This document shows, one piece after another, positions 1 through 9,922 of a stretch of DNA of 64,000 bases. The position numbers and the translations under genes are program-made. The stretch spans positions 1 to 64,000 of the forward strand of contig NZ_JAHOOZ010000002.1 in the NCBI RefSeq assembly GCF_019075875.1. Direction: 5' to 3'. The notes under the pieces were generated by a model, which saw only the letters and a program-made list of their open reading frames with translations, did no database searches and was not told the DNA's origin. Origin of the DNA: Novosphingobium sp. G106. Lineage in GTDB: Bacteria > Pseudomonadota > Alphaproteobacteria > Sphingomonadales > Sphingomonadaceae. How positions within the stretch are numbered: position 1 is the first letter of the stretch; every line of letters begins with the position of its first letter.

Positions 1-291
1 ATCGGGACGATCCTTATTCATTCGCTCCCGCGCAGGATGGCATGTCGCCCAATGGCTTGAAGAGCGACGAATGAATTGGTCGGGTATCATTTATTGCATT
101 TCGCCAGCAGCCTCCGAACCGTTTAAAAATAAAGGCATAGCACGGGTGTCAGTGGGCGTGTAATTCTCCGCAAAAGTGGCTTTGAAAAATTCCCTGATTG
201 TTGGATTTGAGCGTCTAATGAGCCGGGGTTAACCCCCTCTCGTTGGGCAACGCCAAAATCGGCGCGATGACCTCCTGCGGGAGGCCCGCCG

Positions 292-1559
292 ATGATCCGA
301 CGTGGAGAAGCCATGATGATACTTGAGCCGCACCGGCAGGGGCTGTCGGTGGACCGCCATCGCCTGTCGGACGGGCCGCGATCCCAAGACCATTCGCTAA
401 TACATCGAGCGCGGCGTCGAGGTGCCGGCGTACGGCTCCGCGCCAGTTGCGGCGTTCGTGCGAGATCGCGCTGTACATGGAGTTCCTGCGCGAGCGGGTC
501 ACCGCGTTTCCTCGAATCGGCGGCCTCGCGGCTGACCCGCGAGATCCGGGAGATGGGCTACGCCGGCGCCTATACCGCCGTGAAGGGATATCTCGCCGTT
601 ATCCGGCCCGAGCACGATCCCAAGCCCTACGAGGTCCGCTTCTGAGACCGTTGCCGGTGTGCAGGGCCAGGTCGACTTCGCCCGCTTCGTCGTCGAGTTC
701 ACTGACGAGCCGGGGGTGGTGAGCATCGTCTGGATGCTGGTTCAGCCTGGTGCTGGGCTACCCGCGGTTCCCGTTTGCCCGCTACATGCTGCACCAGGAC
801 CTGCAGACGCTGCTGCGCTGTCACATGCAGGCCTTCGAGGCGCTGGGCGGCGTGCCGATCGAGATCCTCTACGACCGTACAGCGACGGCCGTGACCGGCG
901 AGGATGATCAGGGCCTCATTGTTCATAACACCTCGTTGCTGGCGCTGGCGAAGCATTACTGCTTCCAGCCCAGGGCCTGCCGTCCCTATCGCGCAAAAAC
1001 GAAGGGCAAGGTTGAGCGGCTCTTCCTCTACATCCGCGACGACTTCTTCCTGGGGCGATCCTTCCGCAACATGGAGGACCTCAATGTCCAGCTCATCGAC
1101 TGGAGCCTGGATACGGTCGCCAATGCACGCGTGCACGGGACGACCCAACGCGTGGTGGCCGAGGCCCTAGCCGAGGAACAGGGGAACTTCAGCGGCCTCC
1201 TCGACCATCGCTTCAACGCCGTCCTGAAGCTCGAGCGGCGGGTTACCCATGATGGCTTCGTCGCGGTTGGCGGCAACTTCTACAGCGTGCCCGACCGGAC
1301 CCGCCGGCTCGTCGAGATCGAGCAGTTGCCGGATCTGGTGCGCATCATCGACCGCGGCATCATCGTCGCCGAGCATCCCGTGCTCGAAGGGCGCCGGTAA
1401 TATCGTATCGACTGGCGCCATCGCACCGGACGGCCGCAGCCGCGAACGCCGGAGAGGCCCATGACAATGATCGGCCGGATCGGCGACCATGTGCCACTGC
1501 GTTCGCTGGCGGCCTATGAGGCGATCGGCGCGAGCCTGGCGATGGAGGGGCGGCCATGA
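292..1559 (+). pseudogene. istA: IS21 transposase IstA, frameshifted and nonsense-mutated
   Basis: IstA is the DDE transposase of IS21 elements. The reading runs in pieces through several frames: an N-terminal helix-turn-helix part (MMILEPHRQGLSV), then LTREIREMGYAGAYTAVKGY, then VDFARFVVEFTDEPG, then a long intact stretch from 750. Catalytic-type residues are visible as D in QVDFAR, D in EILYDR and E in KGKVER. A TAA at 1398-1400 follows VLEGRR, where relatives continue with Gln-Tyr-Arg. The same frame then stays open to a TGA at 1557-1559 overlapping the istB ATG. The start at 292 has GGGAGG upstream. At least three frame breaks plus a nonsense codon make it non-functional as read. Confidence 0.85.
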
Positions 1560-2411
1560 ACGGTGCGGCACCATCCTCGCGCGTCGACTCCATCCGCCGC
1601 AGCCTCGTCATGCTCAAGATGCCGCGCGCACTCGAGATCCTCGATGCCACCCTGCGGCGCATCGAGCAGGGTCAGATCGATGGCATCGAAGCGCTTGATG
1701 AGCTGCTGGGCGAAGAGCTCGCTGCGCGAGAACCGCCGGATCAAGGCTGCCCTGCGCATGGCGCGGCTCCCTGTGGTCAAGACCCTGGCCGGCTACGACT
1801 TCTCCTTCCAGCCATCGCTCGATAAGAACCGCATCCTGGCGCTCGCCGGCCTCGACTTTATCGAACGAGCCGAGGTCGTCCATCTGCTCGGCCCTCCCGG
1901 CACCGGCAAAAGCCACATCGCTACAGCACTTGCCGTCGAGGCCGTCCGCGCCGGCAAAGCAGTCTACTTCATCCCGCTCGCCGATCTGATCGCGCAGCTT
2001 GCCAAAGCCGAGCGTGAAGGCACACTGAGGGAGAAGATCCGCTTCCTCACCAGGGCATCGCTGCTGGTCGTCGACGAGATCGGTTACCTGCCGGTCACGC
2101 CCGGCGGCGCCAACCTGTTCTTCCAGCTCGTCAACGCCCGCTACGAAAAGGGCGCCATGATCCTCACTTCCAATCGCGGCTTCGCCGAATGGGGAGAGGT
2201 CTTCGGCGATCCTGTCGTCGCCACCGCGCTGCTCGACAGGCTGCTGCACCACGCCGTCGTCATCCAGATCGAAGGCTCCAGCTACCGCATGCGTGAGCAC
2301 GCGGCGCTCGTGCCCGAAAACGTCCGCAACGGCGCCCCGTTCAATCCGCACCCGCCAAAGCGCCGCGGGCGACCACCGATGAAAGGAAAGCCCGATCACG
2401 AATACGGCTGA
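1556..2411 (+). pseudogene. istB: IS21 helper ATPase IstB, one frameshift
   Basis: IstB is the AAA+ partner that directs IstA to its target. The ATG at 1556 overlaps the istA stop (ATGA), the usual coupling. The first 55 or so residues (SIRRSLVMLKMPRALEILDA onward) are in one frame. From about 1716-1740 the sense continues in another frame as LRENRRIKAALRMARLPVVK. A two-base loss in a GC-rich CTCGCTGCGCGAG stretch explains this. Downstream are a Walker A motif (GPPGTGKSH) and a Walker B motif (LLVVDEIGYLP), then the arginine-rich C-terminus ending KGKPDHEYG. Apart from the frameshift the length matches the family (about 280 residues). Confidence 0.86.
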
Positions 2412-2598
2412 TCACCGCTCCGTCCAAAACCGCCAACGTAGGGAATTTTGGGCGCCCACATCTGGGGAAAGTTCGGTGCCCGTTGACACACGGGTAGCAA
2501 TTGCTACGCGACCAACCGAACGCTCCCTGTTAGATCTCATCCGGCACATGGGTACTTCAGATATCGACCACCTCCGCAGCGATTCTCGCGGGAAAAGG

Positions 2599-2970
2599 CT
2601 ACCGAACGGCTGCACGTGACCAGACTAGTTCGATGAACTGCGCTCGCTGGTGACCTGCCCCACATAACAAGGGCTTAGCTTCGTCAGCGCGCTCCGTTCG
2701 ACCATGAATTTCGCGGCATGTCCTTGCGATAGCATCAAAAAGCGTGCCGGCGGCGCCACAAAATTTCTCGATGCCCTCGACGACCAGAGCAGCTGCCACA
2801 CTTGCAAGATCGATGCCGAGATCCTTGGGCGTCGAGAGGATCTGACCCGCGCCCTCGACGTCCGCAGCCAGAGACTGGCTCGTCACGCCATGATCAAGAA
2901 AGCCCTCCATAGTCTTGAGCGGCATAGTGCTGATCGTGTCGCGTCCGATCAGCGTCTCTGCGTAGAGCAC
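2599..2970 (-). pseudogene. tal: Transaldolase C-terminal fragment
   Basis: The translation YAETLIGRDTISTMPLKTME, followed by FLDHG and later GIDLASVAAALVVEGIEKF, matches the end of class I transaldolases: the (A/D)LIGPDTVNTMP segment, the DHG element and the GIDL..V...L..EGV..F segment. The enzyme belongs to the non-oxidative pentose phosphate pathway. Only about the last 100 residues remain. The catalytic lysine and N-terminal barrel are missing, because the fragment starts exactly where the IS110 transposase reading ends. The tail after DAIARTCREI has no clear homology and may be read-through. I infer a deletion that joined two truncated genes. Confidence 0.6.
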
Positions 2971-2971
2971 G

Positions 2972-3424
2972 TCACGATCCCGTACTCAGCCAAGTGACCC
3001 CGAAGCGCGTTGATCAGCATGGTGCGCTGCCGAACCATGAGATCGCGGCTATTATGAAGCATCAGCACCGCCTGCTGCTCGACCGACTTCACAGCGACGA
3101 AGCGCATCGTCGGGCGCGTTACTGCTTCGCAGATCGCTTCGGCATCCGCCGCATCGGTCTTCCCGCGCTTCACATAAGGCTTAACACAAGCCGGCGACAT
3201 CAGGCGCACCTCACGCCCGATCGCCATCGACTCGCGCGCCCAGTGATGCGCCGAAGCGCAGGCTTCCATGCCGACCAGGCAAGGGATAGCTCCGCGAAGA
3301 ACCCAATGACCTCGGACCGACGCAGCTTGCGCCGGATCAGCACTACGCCATCGGCTGCGATAGCGTGCACCTGAAACACATTCTTCGCCAGATCCAATCC
3401 GACGGTGACAACCTCCTGCTCCAT
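2972..3424 (-). pseudogene. IS110-family transposase N-terminal remnant
   Basis: The start MEQEVVTVGLDLAKNVFQVH has the DLAK motif of the IS110 DEDD transposase. Further on come GMEACASAHHWAR and KRGKTDAADAEAICEAV, with the conserved KTDxxDA aspartates, and then MLINALRGHLAEYGIV. The frame breaks once near 3283-3300, between EVIGFFAELS and PCLVGMEACA. The coding sense stops after about 165 residues, so the C-terminal serine-containing domain (transposase_20) is absent. Neighbouring sequence on the truncated side is a transaldolase fragment. No element ends could be defined. Confidence 0.8.
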
Positions 3425-3745
3425 GGAACGACCTTAGAAGTGGACCTACAACGACCACATCATTGCACAGCTACGCTGGTGCGGAGGTCGTCCACGACAT
3501 CACGTCAGTGGATCTCTGAGTTTGCATTTATATTTAGAAGCCCCATATTAGATACATTATGATGTGCATAAGACGAAATTCCGAAATCCATCCCGGCAGC
3601 AGTACCGCACGACTGCATGCCCTAGGCGCTTAGTGCCTCAAGCCTTCGCCTAGGGCTCCTCTCAACAAGCCAAGTGGCGCCAGTTGGCGCGGTAGATCTT
3701 GCTGTGTGCGTTAAACCGGCGGTCGAATGATCTCCGGGAGTTCGC
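3425..3745. other. Intergenic region with no recognised gene
   Basis: No reading frame here resembles a known protein. The only clear structure is the 10-bp inverted repeat at 3619-3656, described separately. The left part is probably the outer end of the IS110 remnant, but its boundary is not visible. Confidence 0.5.
3619..3656. repeat. Perfect 10-bp inverted repeat, possible stem-loop
   Basis: GCCCTAGGCG at 3619-3628 is mirrored by CGCCTAGGGC at 3647-3656, with an 18-bp spacer. The arms pair perfectly and could form a hairpin in RNA or be a protein-binding site. No T-tract follows in either direction, so a simple intrinsic terminator is unlikely. It lies about 100 bp upstream of the small gene at 3746. 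Confidence 0.55.
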
Positions 3746-3986
3746 ATGCAAGGAGGTATTGTGTTAAATCAATTCGTTGTGGAGGCGAACAAGGAGACCG
3801 TCGGGGTCGCAGTGCGCGTGCCCGGAGGTTTCCGCTTCTTCTATTCTGACCCACGCTTTAGTGGTCTGGACGGTCAAATTTTTCCGCCGGGGCAAGCAAC
3901 TGGCGCGGACCGTGGGCAAGCTTGCGCAGAAGAAGGGTGTCGGGCGCCTTGACGAGGCATTTTGCGAGAAGCTGGCGTTTCACTGA
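3746..3986 (+). pseudogene. Small conserved-looking protein split by a frameshift
   Basis: The first frame reads NQFVVEANKETVGVAVRVPG then GFRFFYSDPRFSGLDGQIF. After a T5 run at 3879-3883 the sense moves to the next frame as RRGKQLARTVGKLAQKKGVG then RLDEAFCEKLAFH and a stop at 3984-3986. Joined, it gives about 75 residues with a basic C-terminal half. A strong AAGGAGGT lies at 3750-3757. The likely start is therefore the GTG at 3761, although the spacing is short; the ATG at 3746 has no ribosome-binding site. The function is unknown. A one-base change in the T-run would restore a single frame. Confidence 0.5.
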
Positions 3987-4165
3987 GACCAGCCCCCTCG
4001 CCCCGGTACGCAACGCATCATTCGAAGGCAGCACCTTCATCAAGGGCGCCCCGCTCAAAATGGCAAGGAGGGGGTTAGGGGTTCCAACCACGCCGTTGCA
4101 CGGTTCAAATTTGCCTATGGCCCGCTGCTTCAATCAAACAAAGAAAAGGTGCTTGAGTGCCTAAC

Positions 4166-4519
4166 ATGACGCAATTGTGGGATACGCGAGGACCGTTCGC
4201 GGCACTCATTATCCTATTTGGCCTTGTCACCAGCGCAGCCCCTGCGACGGGTGCGCCGCAGGCGGTACGCGATGCAATTACTAGGCTCGGCTCTGTTCGA
4301 GCAATTGGCGCGACATCTAAAATCCGATCTGTCGGAAAGTCACATTCTGGCGAGACGCTCGCAGAGATCTCAGCGGGATTGTGCTCGCATCCCTCTCTTG
4401 AGATAGTTTTTGAGGCCGGCTCCACGAGGCCGTTTCCACCCGTTACCAAGTCAAGCTCGACCGAGATGCGAATATCTCGCCTTCCCGATTATCGTGCGCG
4501 AGCCCCACCGTCAGTCTGA
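4166..4519 (+). CDS. Hypothetical protein with signal-like N-terminus, weak
   Basis: The frame starts MTQLWDTRGPFAALIILFGL and continues VTSAAPATGAPQAVRDAI. This looks like a hydrophobic export segment ending near an Ala-rich cleavage site. The rest is low-complexity, with many Ser, Arg and Pro residues, and does not resemble any family I know. The reading after about residue 50 may be out of frame. The start at 4166 is chosen because the hydrophobic segment follows it directly. An overlapping frame on the opposite strand is no better. Confidence 0.25.
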   Translation: MTQLWDTRGPFAALIILFGLVTSAAPATGAPQAVRDAITRLGSVRAIGATSKIRSVGKSHSGETLAEISAGLCSHPSLEIVFEAGSTRPFPPVTKSSSTEMRISRLPDYRARAPPSV

Positions 4520-4584
4520 CGTCGCGATGCGGCTCAGTCACATTCTGCTTCCGCTTATTGCGGGCCAACTTGCTGGAGATAACT

Positions 4585-4758
4585 ATGTCATCCGCAGCCT
4601 TCCGGCTTACTGAAATCCACCGTCGCCTGGACGAGGAGATCACGAGAGAAACGCGAGCCAGGCTCCCCGATAGCCTGAAGCTCCTTCGCCTCAAGAAGCT
4701 TCGCCTCGCTGTTAAAGACCGCCTGTTCGCAATGATGCGAAAAAAGTCTCGGAGGTAA
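4585..4758 (+). CDS. YdcH/DUF465-like small basic protein
   Basis: This 57-residue protein reads MSSAAFRLTEIHRRLDEEI and later LRLKKLRLAVKDRLF. The helical pattern HRRLDEEI...RLKKLKLA.KDRL is the DUF465 (YdcH family) signature. These short coiled-coil proteins are common in alphaproteobacteria and have no firm function. The start at 4585 is preferred over an upstream in-frame ATG at 4558 because the family begins near this position and TGGAGA lies about 6 bases upstream. It appears monocistronic. Confidence 0.75.
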   Translation: MSSAAFRLTEIHRRLDEEITRETRARLPDSLKLLRLKKLRLAVKDRLFAMMRKKSRR

Positions 4759-5262
4759 CCAAATGGCCGGCGTTCCCATGCGGGGACCCCGGCCTACCAA
4801 CCCCGCCCAGCCCCGAAGACTCTGGAACATTAAATTTAATTATGAATCATTTACTTAGACGATTCCGCCGTTCAAGGCGCTAGAACCTCCAGATCAATTT
4901 GACCGCATATAGCCTCTACTCCACGGCTGTTTGGAGTGAGTTCAGCGAAGCGTGGGCGGTAGCTTACCAAGCCGGTTTTCGCTTACCCGAGCAAAGTAAA
5001 TGCTTCGCCGATGGTCACCTTACCCCAGGTATGTGCATGCGTTAGTCAAAACGCCATCGCCTCGATGCTTCAGTCAAGAAGCAGGTTACACCGGGGCTTG
5101 CTTAGGCGGCAGGACGGCCGCCTGAAATCGTTCGACGAAAGAAAGGACGACCCATTGCTAGGTCGCCCCTGAGTAAAAACCCTGAGAGTGCAGAGTCTTT
5201 GGGTCACTATGTATTATTAACTCAAGTATCATCGCCTGAATAGTAGAAACGCGACAAGCATC
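4759..5262. other. 500-bp stretch without a confident gene
   Basis: No frame gives a recognisable product. One short open stretch (TTG at about 4899, TAYSLYSTAVWSEFSEAWAV onward, ending near 5045) has protein-like composition. It lacks a ribosome-binding site and a known family, so it is not called as a gene. The left edge is AT-rich around 4830-4860 and could hold a promoter. Confidence 0.4.
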
Positions 5263-5577
5263 TCAACGAAACTCGCGCTGCCTTAAACCTGCCTCCTCAC
5301 CCTCGATCCGGGTATCGAGAACAAGCGCGAGTGTATCCCCTTGATTTGCATAGGGAACGGCCTTAGACGCCGCCCGCAATGCAAGCTCGATATCGCGGCA
5401 ATTTTCAAGAGCGACTGCGAGGGTCGTCTCCGCGGCCTCATCCCTGGGGCGGTTGCCAAAGGTATCGGCGATGCAATCACGGTAGGCAGATTTAGCTTCA
5501 ATAACTTGATCAGAAAAGAACGATGGAGCAACCTCAAGCGCAGTAAAAACCGAGGCTAGAAGCAAGACGGTGAGCAC
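5263..5577 (-). CDS. Putative exported hypothetical protein
   Basis: This 104-residue frame begins MLTVLLLASVFTALEVAPSF, which is consistent with a short signal peptide or membrane anchor. The remainder is acidic and helical (KSAYRDCIADTFGNRPRDEA and later ENCRDIELALRAASKAVP). Two cysteines, in RDCIAD and ENCRD, are spaced so that a disulfide is conceivable if the protein is exported. I do not recognise a family. It is followed on the same strand by the hypothetical at 5660-6007 only at a distance, so an operon is not evident. Confidence 0.45.
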   Translation of the reverse strand: MLTVLLLASVFTALEVAPSFFSDQVIEAKSAYRDCIADTFGNRPRDEAAETTLAVALENCRDIELALRAASKAVPYANQGDTLALVLDTRIEGEEAGLRQREFR

Positions 5578-5659
5578 CAGTCAATTCCCTTCTCATTTTT
5601 AGCTACGTGAAAAGCTAGTGCTGGAGGCAACGGCCGAAGGTTTCTAAAAGTTCCGACCT

Positions 5660-6007
5660 TCAGGCTATCTGATGACACCGAACTGCGCGCCAATAGCTGT
5701 CGATAGATTTCGAGATAATCGTCGGAGACGCCACATTTCCTATGACGTCTTTTAAGACTGGGATCAGAGCGTCGCCGAACATTGTATAGTACGCCGGCGG
5801 AATTGCACTCGCGACGGCGTTTGCACCGCCATCCGTTCTGGGGCCCAGCGATCCTATGAGAATGTCGACCAGCCGCCCTGCTGCGTAAGCATGCGAGGCT
5901 GGATTCGAGCCAATTTCCTTCGCGAAATATCGCTTCATCGCGCCCTCGATCTCTTTGCGGCTGGAAATAACAGCCGTCGCGAGATCGCTTTCCTGCGGTT
6001 CATTCAT
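5660..6007 (-). CDS. Hypothetical protein with globin-like C-terminal half
   Basis: The 115-residue protein starts MNEPQESDLATAVISSRKEI; the ATG at 6007 follows CGGAGAAATCGT, a plausible ribosome-binding site. The C-terminal half, IPPAYYTMFGDALIPVLKDV then IGNVASPTIISKSIDSYWRA, resembles the G and H helices of bacterial globins (compare HY.IVG..LL..L..VLGDA.T.E....W..AY in flavohemoglobins). No histidine sits at the expected proximal (F8) position, so heme binding is doubtful. It may be a heme-less globin-fold sensor or an unrelated helical protein; the assignment is an inference from pattern only. Confidence 0.5.
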   Translation of the reverse strand: MNEPQESDLATAVISSRKEIEGAMKRYFAKEIGSNPASHAYAAGRLVDILIGSLGPRTDGGANAVASAIPPAYYTMFGDALIPVLKDVIGNVASPTIISKSIDSYWRAVRCHQIA

Positions 6008-6525
6008 ACGATTTCTCCGTGGACACAACTGCTCCGTTCGCAGGCATCCGTCGATGGTGGTGAATGATCTGCGGCCCAACCGGGGGCCGGCTTTCCGCCT
6101 CGGAGACGCGCCGCTCTAGCGGCTTTCACGTCCCGAGGCGGTCAGGCGCGTCATGAGACTACCACCGTGCGCTTGGAGACGAAGGAAGATTGGGATATCG
6201 CCCATCCCACTCATATAGCGTTAGGACATGACAAATGTAATGGTCGTGCCGTAAATTAACGGGCGTTGCACCGCCGATCGGAATGGCGTGGACCATATCT
6301 CACGCGTCCCCCCTGTGCGTGAATGCACGGCTCCCAACAGGAGCACTTCAGCGTAGACGTTCCCCATTATTCCTACGCGACCGGAGCGATCGAAAGTGAC
6401 GTCCCGCATGTCGGGATGGATCTAGAGTGAGCCCCCTGCCGATATGAAGTAACGCGAAAGTCGACCGAGACGTTTTGGACCGGTCCTCCGCGCCGAGCGC
6501 GACCTGGAAGGAGCAGCGACGCCGA
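6008..6525. other. Intergenic region with no recognised gene
   Basis: Both strands were read and no frame shows a known domain or a convincing start. The region separates the globin-like protein from the 3' end of the LysR gene. GC content stays high and no clear terminator was seen. Confidence 0.4.
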
Positions 6526-7432
6526 TCAACCGGCAGCATGGTCCCTGACCAAGCTGTTAAATCTATGGCGAAGCGACTGCTTCATGAGCTTGGCGAGCGG
6601 AGACGGCGAACTCCGATCGAGGGAAAAGATGGCGGCGGTGAAATGGCCCTCATACACGGCAGCTGGTTTCGAGAGCTTCGCGAGTGTGCCCTGGGCGATC
6701 TCGTCGGCCACGGCATAGGTCGACGTGAGCCAGACGGCATCGGAATTGCGCGTCACGTGGATCAATGTGTCGAAATCCTCGATGAGGTTGATGACGCCGC
6801 CGCTCTCATCGAGCAGCTCGGCGGGCGCGCTATGCGGCATGACGCTCTGGCCCGAAAGCAGGAACGGAAAATGGTTGTCCAAGCTCGCACCGCTGAGCAG
6901 CGGATGGCCAGGCCGCACGATTAGGTTGACCGGAAAAATCCCCCAGCTTCTCGCAACGCAGAGGAGGGAAGTCCGGCACCAGGACAATCGGAGAGACGAT
7001 GAACTCAATCTCCCCGGCGAGCAGCATCGGCAGCAGAGCATCGAAGCTTCTGATGAACACGTTGTTCCGGATCTTCGGCGCTTGACGAAGTCTTTCCTGC
7101 AGGCTTCTGGCCAGCAGCGCCCGAGCCGGCACTGGCGCGATGCCGAAGCTCAGCTCGCCGACATCGCCTTGCGCGGTATTGCGAAGGTGACTCTCGAGAT
7201 CGTCCGCATTTGCCAAGAGCCCCAGAGCGCGGTCGATGATCTGGCGGCCCGCCAGGGTTGCGGAGACACCGCCCCGGCCCCGCTCGAAGAGGCGGATGCC
7301 GTAGTCCTGCTCCAGCGACTGGACCGAGCGGCTCAGGGCGGACTGAGTAATGCCCAGCTCGTCGGCGGCGCGTGCGTAGTTCAGGCGCTTTGCCAGCACG
7401 GTGAGATATCGCAGATGACGTAGGTCGAACAT
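6526..7432 (-). pseudogene. LysR-family regulator, single frameshift
   Basis: The N-terminus MFDLRHLRYLTVLAKRLNYA followed by ADELGITQSALSRSVQSLEQ is a LysR winged helix-turn-helix. The effector domain follows (IAPVPARALLARSLQERLRQ, IEFIVSP). Near 6934-6938, an A5 run on the plus strand, the sense switches frame: EKLGDF continues as PVNLIVRPGHPLLSG to the natural end LVRDHAAG at 6526. One base fewer in the run gives a normal protein of about 300 residues. The gene is divergent from the sulfatase gene, with 115 bp between. LysR regulators usually control such a neighbour, so it probably governs the sulfatase and TonB receptor genes. Confidence 0.82.
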
Positions 7433-7547
7433 GATGAATCCAATTCATCAAATTTGTAGTCTGATGAATTGGACGTACTCCCGGCCTTTTGCAATCCTTT
7501 CCTGACAGGGTCGGCAAACCGCCGAGCGGATCCAGAGGATGGTTGAT
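7433..7547. promoter_or_regulatory. Divergent promoter region between lysR and sulfatase
   Basis: This 115-bp interval separates two divergent genes. It contains the near-palindrome GATGAATCCAATTCATC at 7433-7449 and a second TGATGAATTGG near 7462, so ATGAATT appears repeatedly. LysR proteins bind such T-N11-A type dyads next to their own start, so this is the likely operator. No clean -35/-10 pair was fixed. Confidence 0.4.
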
Positions 7548-9882
7548 ATGCGCAAATGGGCGGGTGCCTGCCTAACAGTGCTGGCCTGGGCAAGCAGCAT
7601 CGAGGTTCACGCTCAGAGCGAGCGGAGTGTCCTGCCCGTCCCACCCTCGCCCTTCAGCGGCGTTATCGCCGACAACATCCTCGATTCCACACCGTCGCCG
7701 CAGGTCCCGGTCCGTGCGCCCCATGGGGCACCGAACGTGCTCCTTTTCATGAGCGACGATGTCGGCTTCGCCATGTCGAGCGCATTTGGCGGACCGGTGC
7801 CCACGCCCAATTTCGAGCGGCTGGCCGCGCAGGGACAACGCTACAACCGCTTCCATACGACCGGCGTCTGCTCGCCCTCGCGCGCAGCGCTGTTGACTGG
7901 GCGCAACCATCACAACGTCGGCATGGGACACGTCAGCGACCTGGCTTCGGGCTATCCTGGCTATACGGGCCGCATCACCCCGGAGGCCGCGACCATCGCG
8001 CAGGTATTGAAGTTGAATGGCTACAGCACAGCCATGTTCGGCAAGCATCACAACGTGCCGCCGGGCGAGGATCCCGGAGCCGGGCCCTTCGACAACTGGC
8101 CGACAGGCCTCGGCTTCGAATACTTCTACGGCTTCATCACGGCCGACAGTGACCAGTACGATCCGCATCTCTATCGCGGGACGAATCGGGTCGATCCCGA
8201 CGAAGGCAAAGGCGCGCTGCTCGATAAGCGGCTAGCGACGGACGCGCTCAGCTGGCTCCACAACCACGAGGCAGTTGCGTCCGACAAGCCGTTCTTCATC
8301 TATTACGCGCCGGGATCGACTCACGTACCACACCAGGCTCCGCCGGAGTATATCGCCCGCTTCAAGGGAAAGTTCGATCAGGGCTGGGATCGGATGCGCG
8401 AGGAAACCTGGCGCCGGCAACTCGTCGCCGGCCTTATCCCCAAAGGCACGAAGCTCACGCCGCGTCCCGATCCCATCCCAGCATGGGACAGCCTGTCGGC
8501 CGGCGAAAAGGCCTTCGCCGCGCGGTCGATGGAGGTCGCGGCCGCCCAACTGGTCTATCAGGACGAGCAGTTCGGTCGGGTGCTCAACGAACTCCAGCGG
8601 ATGGGCAAGCTCGATAATACGCTCGTCACGCTGATCATCGGCGACAACGGCGCCAGCATGGAGGCCGGCCCCAAGGGCACCGTCAACGAGACCTACTCGA
8701 TGACCGGCGGCGTCGAGTCCACAGAATGGCTCGTCTCCAACACCGACAAGCTCGGCGGACCGATGGTCTATGGCAACTATCCCGTCGGCTGGGCCTGGGC
8801 GATGGACACGCCGCTGCGCTGGGGCAAGATGTATACCTCCGTGCTCGGCGCAGTGCGTAACGGCATGGTGATGTCGTGGAAGGGGCATGTCTCCCGTCCC
8901 GGCGCCATATGCGGCCAGTTCGGCCATTTGATTGACATCGCGCCGACCATCCTGGAAGCCGCGCACCTGCCGGCGCCGCGCAGTGTCTACGGCGTGGCGC
9001 AGAAACCGATGGACGGGCAGAGCCTGCTGCCGAGCCTCGCCACTTGCGATGTGGCGCACCCCCGCACGCAATATTTCGAAGTCGGCGGCAAGATCGGCCT
9101 GTATCACGACGGCTGGTTCCTCTCCGGGGACGATGGCCGCCTGACTTGGGAGAACCTGCCCCGGCGGGGCCTCGTCCGGAAACCCGCTGGTCACTCTACG
9201 ATCTCACCAAGGACTTCTCCCAGGGCGAGGACATTTCACAACGCAATCCCGGCCGCCTTCGCGACATGATCGCGCTTTGGCGCCAGGAAGCCGAGAAGAA
9301 CCACGTGTTCCCGCTTGACCACAGGTTCGGCATCGCACGCTTCGACAAGAACGAGCGCCCGGTGGGCCGCGACCGCTACGACTACTGGGGCAAGGACGTC
9401 AGCGCGCCCGCAGGCGGCAATCCTGCCTGGACCGGCCGCAGCTTCACGCTCGATGCCGACGTGGCGACCGCCAAGCCCGACGCATCCGGCGTGGTGATCG
9501 CCGTGGGCAGCCATTTCGGCGGTTGGAGCCTGTTCCTCGAAAAGGAAGGCCGACCTTCGTCTATGCCGCCACGACCGATCCGGCGCAGACCACCCGCATC
9601 GCTGCCACCGATCCGCTGCCTCAGGGCGCCGGTACTCTACGCATGCGGTTCGATTTCCGGGGCTTCGCGAAGGGCGCCGATGTCACCCTTCTCGCCAACG
9701 GCAAGAGCATCGCGGCCGGGCATGTCGGAAGCCTCTTCCTAAGCCCATCGGGTCTCGGCGAAACGGTCGATATCGGGCGGGACACCGGTGTGCCGGTCAC
9801 GGACTACACTACGCCGCGCGGCGCGATCGAAGGCGACGTGACGCACGTTTCCGTGAACTTCGACAAACCCGCCGGGCCCTGA
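7548..9882 (+). pseudogene. Arylsulfatase-type sulfatase, two frameshifts
   Basis: This would hydrolyse sulfate esters in the periplasm. The start at 7548 is chosen because AGAGGA at 7534-7539 is well spaced for it. A signal peptide ends near SSIEVHAQ. The metal-binding motif LLFMSDDVGF is near residue 70. The formylglycine signature CSPSRAALLTGR has its modifiable Cys near residue 108, and IIGDNGAS carries the later metal site. The first frame loses sense at 9159-9162 (C4), where NLP should continue as PAGPRPETRWSLYDLTKDF. A second shift near 9545-9555 leads to GRPTFVYAATTDPAQT and the end DKPAGP. Restored length is about 775 residues, near the large AtsA-like class. It lies 40 bp upstream of the TonB receptor gene, suggesting uptake and desulfation of one substrate. 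Confidence 0.85.
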
Positions 9883-9922
9883 CGCCACGCCGGGAACACC
9901 ATCGACAAGGGGGAGGATCACT

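Larger units (their letters stand above)
147..2488 (+). mobile_element. IS21-family insertion sequence, decayed
   Basis: The boundaries rest on two observations. The ends are imperfect inverted repeats, beginning TGTCAGTGGGCG at 147 and, on the other strand, TGTCAACGGGCA from 2488. The hexamer CACGGG flanks both sides (141-146 and 2489-2494), as a target-site duplication would. Inside are overlapping istA and istB genes, the IS21 hallmark. Both are frame-disrupted, so this copy is probably immobile unless supplied in trans. I could not identify the sequence it interrupted. Confidence 0.88.

Noticed and set aside
8232..9194. 320-codon open frame on the minus strand
   Set aside because: It is antisense to the sulfatase with no domain and no ribosome-binding site.
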